From positions 64,919 through 91,884 of the forward strand of contig KN883571.1 in assembly GCA_000934455.1 (NCBI GenBank): a stretch of DNA of 26,966 nt. Reading direction: 5' to 3'. Shown here piece by piece: positions 1-8,952 of this stretch. The notes under the pieces are model-generated. The model was not told the origin of the DNA. It saw only the letters and a program-made list of their open reading frames with translations, and searched no databases. The position numbers and the translations under genes are program-made. The DNA is from Apostichopus parvimensis (lineage: Eukaryota; Echinodermata; Holothuroidea; Aspidochirotida; Stichopodidae). Each line of letters opens with the position of its first letter. Positions within the stretch are counted from its first letter, which is position 1.

Positions 1-59
1 GGGACGGAATGACATGCACCCACAACTGCTTCGTTGCTGCCAAAAGAAGTGTATTAAGG
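1..59 (+). CDS. Gene A exon (partial): end of an EGF repeat
   Basis: Bases 3-59 read DGMTCTHNCFVAAKRSVLR, almost identical to the end of the next exon (DGMTCTHNCFVAAKGSVVR). The donor gtcagt follows at 60. The exon starts before the window. The adjoining intron also resembles the intron after 862, so exon and intron were duplicated as a unit. Confidence 0.8.
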
Positions 60-3000
60 GTCAGTACAGTTCTTTCAGGCCATTTAAAATGCTTTGATCT
101 TAATTCATTGTCAAAGTAATTTGAAGCAAACCTTTAACTAGTTAAACTTGTCGATTATTGCAATACATTGATAAATAACCGTGTGGCGTGTGCATTGCGG
201 TTAGGCAGGGACCTTGGCCCTTATGCATTTTATTCGACAGGCCAGGCAAAAGTGTCAGTCAATTGATGTTTTACATTTAGTCGGGAAGCTTAATATCACT
301 TCTACGGTTGTGCATTCCTTTATAAACCTTAAACAATATTATTGGGTACTTCTTACATAAATAGTGTGTTTCAAACATATTGTAAGTTGAGTTTTTAGTG
401 GCAATAAACTTTCACGGAATGCAACATTTTACAGCTACTTTAAACAAAAAAATAATTGTTAATCCCTAGGCCCCCAACATCAGAGTTGGCTGCAAAGACC
501 GCATTAAATTTTCTTAAAAGTTGATACCCTTTGCCAGAAAAAAAAATGAAATTGGCAAGCCATTCTTGCAATGCTGTACATTTCACTGTGACAACCGCAA
601 ATCCAAAATTCATTTATTGTTATATTTTTTCCCACTGAATATCTTATATTAGGAAGGCGAGTTTTACATCAATTCAAGATGTACACGAAGATCAACTTGT
701 AGCAACAACCAGATTATAGAGTCGAGTTACCAGTGTAGTGATCACGCAACCTGTGATGAGAGGAGCGGTGTCCGTAAATGTTACTGCAATCAAAACTACC
801 AAGGGGACGGAATGACATGCACCCACAACTGCTTCGTTGCTGCCAAAGGAAGTGTAGTCAGGGTCAGTACGATTCTTTTAGGGTATCTTAAATTCTTTGC
901 CTGTAATTCATTTAGACCTAACGAAAATACATAGCTATGGCAACGCAATTATGATACACCCAGAACGATGAACGTTGCCTAATATATTTAAAACGCTCAT
1001 GACCGTATACTAGTTTTAATCCAATGTGTCATCAAAAGTCGTTAAAAATGTACCAAATTAACATATATTTTACTATATTTGGAATATGTCGTCTAACATT
1101 TATCTTTCCAGGAAGGTGAATCATACATTAATTCTGACTGTTCCTTACGAATAACCTGCAACAGTAACGTACTCACAAGTGAGAGGTACAGTTGTAGTAC
1201 AGACGCAACCTGCGAGGAGCGGAATGATATCCGTAGATGTTACTGTAACGAATGGTTTGAAGGTGATGGTGTTACATGTACCCGCAGTGGACCGAGAGAT
1301 TGTTCTGATCTTCACACAGCGGGTAGAAGAAATAACGGAAAATATACCATTTATCCCGCTGGAAGCTCCGGGTTTGAAGTTTTTTGTGAAATGTCTAGTG
1401 GGGGATGGACAGTAAGTTTAGCCATTGACAAGCAATGCTTTAACTTGTGTTTTCTCATATGACAGGACTTCGTTCACTTACATTGGAAGTGAATCATAAA
1501 ATTATTTAATTAAATTGATCCATCTTCCTATCAGTTTAGAACAAATCGGATTATTGACCTTCACCAATTAATTTATCTTACTTATTGTAGTAAAATGAGA
1601 CATTTCATATATTACTCACTTGTAATCTATAAACTAGTTGATTCTCTTTGTAGATTTTGCAACGACGTACAAGTAGATCCGTCAGCTTTTATCGAAACTG
1701 GAATGAGTACAAAAACGGGTTTGGAATTCCCACAGGAAATCATTGGATTGGCAATGATAAAATATACAAATTGACAAATCAAAAAACCTACCAACTCCTA
1801 ATAGAAAAGACAAACACGGAAGGATCAACATACCACAGCCGTTATTCATCTTTCAGTATCAGTAACGAGAGAGACAAATACCAACTGTCATTGGGTGGCT
1901 ACAATGGAAATGCTGGTATGTATTGTGCTAAATGTCAATCATACGCAGACTTGTAGTTATTACATAATATTATTCTAACATTACTACCTGTAGTCGTAAT
2001 CACACTATCGGATTTGTACTCGTACATATACTCAAGTCATGTTACAAATATAGTGTAGATACTCATGCATGTACTAGACCTCGTGCCTACAGTCTCGTAC
2101 CCTTTGTTGATTGTACAATTGTTGACACTTTAGCACGTGTTTGTATAATTATATATTGTAACATCGTGATATATCATATCAACCTTGCACTTTCATTCAG
2201 ACTTTGTCAATCTTAGAAAAGAAAGGCAAAGTAACTAGCCTGGGAACCTAGAAACTTCATTAAATATGACTTTACCGTTTTCAAAAGAGAATCAAATTAA
2301 GTTTCATTAAACCATTGAATATTCGTTCATGGAATTATTAAGAGGCCTATAATATTACAATGATAATAGAAAAATATCAAATAATTCGGACTTTTTTTGA
2401 GAGATAAGTTGAGATACGTCGTATGTGTTACATTTCCAAATAGCATTACCAGCCTTATTTCTTATATGTATGAATGTACCATCAGAATATAGGTAAATCA
2501 TTATTTTGTCATTATCAAAAAGATGTAAAAACGTCAGATGAAAGATAAGACGGTGGTGACAAAGATGATAAAATCCAACACTTTACATATTTTTCCTCTT
2601 ATTTGAAAACCTAGTAGTTTAAAAATCAAAACTATACTTCTCAATTGCCAGAAATTGAGTACTTCAAACAATTAGCTGTTAACATTTCTACTCATCTCAC
2701 ATGTACCTTTAAAGCGCTTTACTATATGATATTTGTGGCAAAGCGAAAGAGTACCATTAATATTAATATTTACATCAAATATATATTATTTAATTATGAA
2801 CGATGTATGAACTAAGGTTGCCCAGAAATCGTCAAAATTGAAACCTCTCCAGAAACTCTGGAAATTGACACCTATTTTCAAATAGGTAAACTGCGAAAGG
2901 AAAGCTCAAGAATTATATATGAAACCTACAAAGTAATATTCAAGCCCAAACATGAACTAACACAACAACAAACGCACTAACAACCGACAATTACAGCAAA

Positions 3001-3594
3001 CTAACCCACGGTAGTTTAATAACGTCCAGTATGCAAATAAGAAGATCTGACAAAAATATAACTTCATTAAGTATTTATTTATTCCTTCCAGGTAATAACG
3101 CAATGGGAGCAAATTCAGGACATCGATTTAGTACGCACGATCAAGATAATGATGGATCGAGTACCTTCGACTGCGCAGAAAAACACCGAGGTGGCTGGTG
3201 GTATCCAGACGATAGTAGTACGGGCTCATCCAGCAACTGTTACTCATTCAGCAACCGCGTAGCTACAGGTGACTACGAGTACTCTGACTGTACCTGTTAT
3301 CTTGATTGTGACAGTTATTATTATTGCCCTTCTAGTCGTCCACATTATAAATGCTATGATTGTGACGGCTGTGGTTATTATTGTTATTATTTGTTTTATT
3401 ATTATTATTACTATAAAAACAGATGCTGCGCAAACAAAAACCCGATCTATGAAACAACCTTCTATTCTTGCGGATATTCCAATCTCAACGGTGACTACTC
3501 GTTGAACGATAACCGCGGTATCTTCTGGAAGAATCTTCACGTTTCGGATTGCGGTATAACAACAACAACAATGAAAATTCTTTCAGTTCAATGA
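1..3594 (+). CDS. FREP gene A (5' partial): TILa/EGF modules plus fibrinogen domain with Tyr/Cys-rich insert
   Basis: Spliced gene cut by the left edge. Visible exons are 1-59, 653-862, 1112-1411, 1654-1915 and 3092-3594; all have GT donors and AG acceptors, and the phases agree (0,0,0,1). Joined, they give 443 residues plus stop with no break. Order: end of an EGF repeat (residues 1-19), a full TILa/EGF module (20-89), a third module (90-148), then a fibrinogen C-terminal domain (about 150-443). FBG hallmarks are SGGWT, ILQRR, YRNWNEYKNGFG, YQLSLGGYNGNAG, the calcium-loop motif DQDND, GGWWY, YSNLNG and IFWKN. The domain runs to about 294 residues against a usual 215 or so; the excess is one insert at residues 314-400. 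Proteins of this class are secreted lectin-like or adhesive molecules; the ligand cannot be read from sequence. The N-terminus, including any signal peptide, lies outside the window. Confidence 0.85.
653..862 (+). CDS. Gene A exon: complete TILa/EGF module
   Basis: Seventy codons in phase 0, acceptor ttatattag, donor gtcagt. It begins EGEFYINSRC, a TILa-like segment as found after TIL domains in tectorin, zonadhesin and IgGFc-binding proteins. It continues with an EGF-like repeat (CSDHATCDERSG, then CYCNQNYQGDGMTC). The phase-0 ends let the module be duplicated or skipped without a frameshift. Confidence 0.82.
1112..1411 (+). CDS. Gene A exon: TILa/EGF module fused to start of fibrinogen domain
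   Basis: One hundred codons in phase 0, acceptor tttccag, donor gtaagt. A third TILa/EGF module (EGESYINSDC to GDGVTC) runs straight into the FBG domain start, PRDCSDL, followed by the conserved YPAGSSGFEVFCEM and SGGWT. The two FBG cysteines expected here (DC and FC) are present. The homologous exon of gene B at 22669 has a stop in this stretch. Confidence 0.87.
1654..1915 (+). CDS. Gene A exon: middle of fibrinogen domain
   Basis: 262 bases, entering in phase 0 and leaving in phase 1, acceptor ctttgtag, donor gtatgt. It encodes ILQRRTSRSVSFYRNWNEY, WIGNDKIYKLTNQ, YSSFSISNE and YQLSLGGYNGNAG, the A/B subdomain core of FBG domains. There are no stops. Gene B's copy (23213-23474) has a TAA where this exon reads Glu in NTEGS. 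Confidence 0.88.
3092..3594 (+). CDS. Gene A terminal exon: fibrinogen P subdomain with Tyr/Cys-rich insert
   Basis: Acceptor attccttccag; the exon starts with the last two bases of a Gly codon and ends at TGA 3592-3594. It reads NNAMGANSGHRFSTHDQDND (calcium-site region) and FDCAEKHRGGWWY, then an 87-residue insert, then SCGYSNLNG, GIFWKN and TTTTMKILSVQ. In ordinary FBG domains WWY is followed within a few residues by the CxxSNLNG cysteine, so the insert lies beside the P-subdomain ligand pocket. Confidence 0.86.
3205..3465 (+). other. Tyr/Cys-rich insert in gene A fibrinogen domain
   Basis: 87 codons, of which 21 are Tyr and 11 Cys. The segment begins PDDSSTGSSSNCYSFSNRV, passes through SDCTCYLDC, CPSSRPHYKC and YDCDGC, then a Tyr run (GYYCYYLFYYYYYY), and ends KNRCCANKNPIYETTFY. 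The Tyr run is encoded by TAT/TTA triplets at about 3373-3414. No known domain was recognised. The insert keeps frame with the FBG halves on both sides. Confidence 0.8.
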
Positions 3595-3929
3595 TAAAAA
3601 TAGTAAGGTAAAGTCTTCATGATAACAAGGATATGAAACGGTTGGCGATATACTAACATATACTTAATATGGAAGTACATATCAAAGCTTGGCAAAGTTT
3701 GTGTATTGGAAGATGAAAGTGAATGAGGGATACACTAATGAGCCGATGAACATTTTATAGTTATTACATCACGTACAGTATCCTTAACATTGATCTGTTA
3801 TGCCCAAAGACTACTTCCAATAATTTAATATGTTTTTGAGGGACAATATCAAATGATGGTGAACCAATATCTCACTTGGAATGTATTTGTTAATATGCCA
3901 TCTTTTATATGTTACTGAGAATGATATCA

Positions 3930-3945
3930 AATAAAATACAATAAA
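3930..3945 (+). promoter_or_regulatory. Candidate polyadenylation signals of gene A
   Basis: Two AATAAA hexamers (3930-3935 and 3940-3945), about 340 bases after the stop. A matching hexamer occurs in the homologous 3' flank of gene B, where both are followed by a shared CTGACTAGT. Confidence 0.45.
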
Positions 3946-4412
3946 AGTATATAAAAACATGGCACCAGTATGCTGACTAGTATTATTTTTTTCAAATGCT
4001 GCCATTATGTTGTATAGAAGCTAATTGCAACGTGGGAACGACACCATCAACGTTTCGATATGATTTCTGAGTTATTTAGTTATGATGTCTGACGATCAGC
4101 TCTTCTTGTATACTCCTGACTAAAAGTCACTGTTATATTCAGAAAGAACACAACCAACCGAAACCACCCTAATATGTTCTCTCCTTCTTCCCGAATCACT
4201 TTCCTTACAGTGACACAATAAAGTCATGTATTAACGTTCGATAACTGAAGAAGCGTTTACATGCACACGAGGTTGATCATATGAGCATTGTTCCGGGCGA
4301 CTCTTTTACGGTTTACATCATTTCACATTGCCCTTTACATTGGACTTTGCTTCAAAAACCTCATGAAGATTTCTGAAGGGTTTTGATTTTGTTGATGAAT
4401 ATCTTAACTTAG

Positions 4413-4624
4413 GCTGTCAAGTTTTACGTTAATACAAGTTATACACAAAAATCAACATGTATGTATTAACGGATTTTAGATGAGAGTTACAAGTGTAGTA
4501 ATCACGCAACCTGTGATGAGAGGGACGGTGTCCGTAATGTTACTTCAATCCAAACTACCGAGGAGATGGAGTGACGTGCCGCCACAACTGCTTCGTTGCT
4601 GCCAAAAAATAAAGTGTATTAAGG
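4413..4624 (+). pseudogene. Dead TILa/EGF module exon
   Basis: Clear copy of the module exons at 1-59 and 653-862, bounded by ttag and a gtcagt donor, with similar intron sequence after it. It retains coding for CSNHATCDERDGVR. Damage: the first module Cys has become Tyr, an in-frame TAA lies at 4467-4469, one base is missing after that motif (cgtaatg against cgtaaatg), and small insertions lie near the end (caaaaaataaag). Its tail matches the first exon (1-59) better than the second. It lies downstream of gene A's last exon and so is a relic of another duplication. Confidence 0.75.
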
Positions 4625-4649
4625 GTCAGTACAGTTCTTCCAGAGCAGT

Positions 4650-5241
4650 TTTAACGTGATGCTCTTAAGTTCTTGTCCATCATTTTTCCAATTTAACTCA
4701 TGTCTGTCCATCTCTGAATCTTAATGTGTTCTTAGTCTGTTGTCATTTCAGTTCACCTCCGAAGAAGATCCTGCTAGGATCGAAAGGTCACTGGGGTCCT
4801 CTAATTTAACAAATTTACCTATACAGGCTTTTTGCAGTAGATAAGCAGTTTGATAACATTTTTTCTCTCGTTAAATATCATTATTAGATCTACATCACAT
4901 ATAAAAAACCACAATCATAATTTATATCCTGTTGAACACTTTGAATACTTTAGTCAGGAAGAAATCTCAACATGAAATTTACTAATGGAACCACTCAGAA
5001 ACATTTAAAAACTGTTCTTGAGATTTAGTTACTTCTTTTGTACGACAAAATTTGAGGCACCAGTACCCAACAGTTAATTGCGCTACTGTGTTACGTTTTA
5101 ATTTAAAGTATTATTAATATATTCATCGATATACTGTCTTCGACGCTGTGAGTAAAAAAAAACACTAGTTGAATATCTCCCTTATAAGATCGATACATAC
5201 AGTATTACTCACTTTCCTTGTAAGATGACATTGCACCACCC
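4650..5241. other. No gene seen
   Basis: AT-rich sequence with no exon-like open frame, RNA or repeat that I can support. Confidence 0.5.
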
Positions 5242-5396
5242 CTAAGCAGAGCAAATTCTCATTTGAAGTTTAGCCTTGGATGCCTTTTTGACCTGGTCTG
5301 CATTGTTACAATCACCTAAAGCAAAGACATCGGTGTACCCGTCTACTTGAAGGAAATGGTTAACTTTGAGGCAGTTACTCTCATCCATAACATCAG
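5242..5396 (-). CDS. AIFM2/FSP1-like oxidoreductase exon (isolated, probably a gene remnant)
   Basis: The minus strand reads, after a tttatag acceptor, 50 codons to TAG at 5244-5242, including LKVNHFLQVDGYTDVFALGDC. This matches the family signature LKVNxxLQVxG followed by the second FAD-binding motif (VFALGDC) of AIFM2 (ferroptosis suppressor protein 1) and related NADH:quinone oxidoreductases. The next residues, KKASKAKLQ, fit the family pattern KMAYxAxLQ loosely. The frame then stops where the family continues for roughly 80 residues or more. No other exon of such a gene was found on the minus strand nearby, so a truncated or decayed copy is more likely than a working gene. It could also be an internal exon with an unseen donor. 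Confidence 0.6.
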
Positions 5397-5399
5397 CTA

Positions 5400-8300
5400 T
5401 AAATGATCAAAAGAGATCAAAACAAAACAGTATCAGTAATTGAAGGATAAAAACGTGATCATGATAAAGTGTAACGAAATATGACAATTTGCTGTTTCAC
5501 AGTTAATATTTTTTTATTTCCTCTATATAAATAGAATTCATGAACAAAAGGAAACAATTAACATGAACAAACAACTCAATGAAAACATCAAGGAGTATGA
5601 AACGACAAAATGCACTGAAAAACACACACGCACACAATGTCAGCAAGAAAGGATGAAGAAACCTACGAATGAGAAAGAAATTTCAAAAACCGATCAAAGT
5701 CAATGAAAACATGAACAAAAAGTAAACAGTAAACAGAGTAAAAATCAGTAGCAGAACATAAGGTTTATTTTGAATTGTGCAGAGGTAAAACAAAACATGG
5801 TTAGTGGCATCTGCTGTAACTCTACACTCCACAATCAAGAGTATATGAAACTGTGAAATGAAGTTTTATATATCCCTTTCACCATCACAATTATAAATTA
5901 TTACCACCCCCCCCCTTCCCACTGCCTAAGTTTGTGGTGGGATAGACAATTTAAGTACTGGTAATTTTAGAAAACATAGTATTTACTACCAGTTCTGAAC
6001 AGTCTGGTCCTAGATTAAACATTCATTCTAAAATAAATAATGGTTCATTCAGAAACCCAGTAAGTTGTCCATACTGCCTGAACTCTTTATAGAGTGTCTT
6101 AGTAGACATAGTTTGTTACAATGTTAAAAAAGCTGTATTCCTTTAAAGTGGAAACACTGTCACGAACTTATTTTATGCAATATATTGATGTACTTATTAC
6201 TAGGAATAAACTTTTCCCCATTGCAAAAGCAAAAAACCAGCAATACGTGCACTTAATAGTTTCCATTAATACAATGATAGCACGAAACGGTAAATAAAAG
6301 TATTCCTCTGTTTAATCTGCTAAAATGTTGTGGATATCACGTTCGAATTGTGTTGACCCAAATTTTCTCACAAAAATTGTACCCATTACATAGTTACAAT
6401 AATGGAATGACCTGCAACTTGTTTACAATGGACGTATCACAGAAATAGAACAGAAATCGGAATCCGCTCCAAGAATAAAGGTCATTATCACATGTCGTCA
6501 TTCACACACAACTGGAAAAGTGCAAATCTTCCAATTGTAGTTCTTTTACAAAGACATGATCAAGTCTCCAACGGGTGGAATAATTTCCCAAACTGCCGGA
6601 AAAATTAAGATGGAAGACGTTTTCTACTCACATCAAAACGCATTCTGGTCACATCAAAACGATTGAAAACTAAGAAGTTGAAGGGAAAAAAATCATGGCA
6701 ATTACATATGATCTGTGGTCTACTTTTCATCAAAACTGAGAACTCTACAGAAGCCCAGATTTGGACCCTCACATGACGAATTTTTGGTTTTGCTGAACAT
6801 CGTTGGGTCATCACAACTCAAACGTTATATCCGCAACATTTCAGTAGAATTGGACAAACGTTCTAGGAGGATTTTTTTTACGTTTTCAAAAAATTACCTA
6901 TGGTGACGTCAAATGACCTATAAATTGATAAAATATAGCATTTATGACACATTAACTCACACAAACCACTTACGAAATTTCAGCCAAATCGAATGACAAA
7001 TGACGAATTGGCATTCGTTCAAACACGGTGGCAAAAAGTGAGCGTATATGCACTCGATATAAAGTAGTAATTGGTACTCGCACAGGACGAGAAATTTACG
7101 AGTATACCTATAGAAGAAAAAAAATAGTTATTTAAAACTGTCGTTACAACGCATTTATCTTTCGATCCGTTTGACATTGTATATTGCATTTCCCTTTAAT
7201 ACTCATGCATACGTGTCAAACCCAACAGTATCACCGAAGTGTGTTACCGCGTAGGCATAGGCCCTAAAAAGTGTATAGCCTAAAAGCACAATGTATGGGT
7301 ATTGTATGGAAATGTCACCACAACGCTTAGTTTATATTGATTCTCTCTTTAGTCAATCATATTCAAATCACGTTGACTTGCAGTCGGGAAAACTCAACAT
7401 GTATAGCGTTTTCGTTTTCCTGACTGGCAGTGAGCAGTTTGCAAACCGCTTAATGATAACACAGGGCTAGCTTTATAAATTTTTAATAATCACGAGGAAA
7501 TAATATTACCTCTAGTACCAATCGTCGAAAATGGTTTATGGGTGGCAGTCCGGGGTGAGGACGATAATGTAGCGTAATCAACTCAAATTGAGAGTAGGCC
7601 TGTAGTGTACATTTGTATTAGTTATTCTACTAATGTATTTTTATTTTATTTTATAATGAGAATATTTAGAAAATTTTAATTTAACTTACACAAACACACA
7701 ATCACGAATGACCCATTAATTACAGATCTCCTCCTGAAATTCCAAGTCGTAACTACTCACTTCACAAAAAATCTAGACCATTCTGTCTTCATATTTTTTA
7801 TTACTTGAATCAGAATGGCTCTTTGTCTCCTGACTTCGGGCTCATTCATGGCTTTCCATGCAGTGTAATTAATTGTAACAATGATTTACTTACATGCCAT
7901 TCCCTGGCACAACGTATACAACATAGACAACTATTATCCTATGCTTAACCTCTCGTGAGGTCGATCAGGGGTTAAACTTCTTTATTATTAGCCCTTTTTA
8001 GTATATTGAGGGTTAACGTTTAATCTATACTCCTTACAGTAAACTTTTATTGAACGCAATGTTCAATATAGTGGACGAAAACATTCGATTCGTGTTATGG
8101 ATATGATGAAAGACAGAGCGCAGTCATGTTCTTTAATGTAAAAAAAAGACTATAATGGGTATGATTATTGAGTATTTTGGCCTCGAATCAAACTATCAAT
8201 TCCCATTGCACCTCGAAGCGCCCCCTACCCCGACTCACCAGATTGAAAAATTCTTCCATCGCCTTGCTTCAAATTAACAATACACTGGTTCATTTAACGC

Positions 8301-8691
8301 TTTATTGGCCTACTGCAAAGCTGTTCGCTTTCATCCATCATTATATGTTTTGTATTTGTAGAGTAATCTTATAACATTGAAAGTAACTACTACAGGTGCC
8401 AATGCACATATGAACCTTGCTCTTTCCGTATCACTTGTCTGACATCATCGTCAAAGGATTAAGGGTCACCCCTTTTTCATATTACCAGAATATGATACAC
8501 AACATCATGTCCAGTGAAAAGAGTTACGATTCCTTGCCAAACGTCACAGCTGCCGATTGTAAGTACCAGAAAATAAAGAATTACTTCTCATGCTACTATC
8601 TCGTTCTGTCAGCAAAAATTCAATCAAGCAATGAACTAAGAACAAAATATAAGATGTTGCTGTCCAGTAACCGATAAATAAAGAAACCACA
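5400..8691. other. Long stretch without a supported gene
   Basis: Contains an A-rich block (about 5540-5760) with repeated caatgaaaacat and catgaacaaa words, a poly-C run near 5906-5917, and a paired word cacatcaaaacg near 6630-6660. Short open frames are present but have no family signature or consistent splice context. Confidence 0.5.
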
Positions 8692-8952
8692 CAAATGTAT
8701 GTATGTATGTATGTATATGTGATCTTCCCGCAAGCAGGAACTCGCGAAAGAAGCCATGGAGGCTTATAGACTCGCAAGCTGACCGAAGCCAATCTCTCGG
8801 CACACATCCATTTAACGTCCATGTCGGGAAGTTGTTATTGAACAACACCCTTGGCAGACGACACACATTGCTGTCGGCGGGAATCGAACCGGGGATCTCA
8901 TGACTGGGAGACGCCGGCGTTAACCACTAGGCTATACACTCCGCCAAATGTA
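8692..8952 (-). mobile_element. tRNA-derived SINE with 8-bp target-site duplication
   Basis: Minus-strand element of about 245 bp. Its 5' head (8944 downward) is tRNA-like: an A-box-like TAGCCTAGTGG at 8934-8924 and a perfect B box GGTTCGATTCC at 8890-8880, the internal promoters of RNA polymerase III. A body follows, then a short stem-loop (ttcc...ggaa, about 8724-8740) and a (TATG)n tail at 8700-8717. The 8-mer caaatgta flanks it on both sides (8692-8699 and 8945-8952), as expected for LINE-mediated insertion. The acceptor stem does not close, so this is not a tRNA gene. Confidence 0.82.

Larger units (their letters stand above)
957..4290 (+). repeat. Segmental duplication, copy 1 (gene A 3' half)
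   Basis: Paired with about 22514-25520. Similarity starts in the intron (agaacgatgaacgtt here, agaagaatgaacgtt there). It covers the last three exons, both introns and the 3' flank (tgctgactagt, agtgacacaat). Edges are approximate, judged by eye. Confidence 0.75.

Noticed and set aside
3269..3422. The insert as an unrecognised intron (donor gtgact, acceptor aaaacag)
   Set aside because: The donor GT in gene A is GC in gene B, and splicing it out would put the SCGYSNLNG part out of frame. The insert is a multiple of three and open in both copies.
5560..5714. A-rich plus-strand frame of 48 codons starting MNKQLNENIKEYE
   Set aside because: Composition bias explains the open frame; internal word repeats suggest simple-sequence drift.
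6480..6600. Minus-strand short frame containing RWRLDHVFVKELQ, considered as a PLAT-domain fragment
   Set aside because: Only a few residues resemble the family and the frame ends quickly.
7741..7960. Minus-strand gtaagt donor after VVPGNGM and a following frame AWKAMNEPEVRRQR
   Set aside because: The two pieces are not joined by consistent splice sites and match no family I can name with confidence.
8872..8944. A tRNA gene on the minus strand
   Set aside because: The A and B boxes are good but the acceptor stem ends do not pair, and the sequence continues into a SINE body with tail and target-site duplication.
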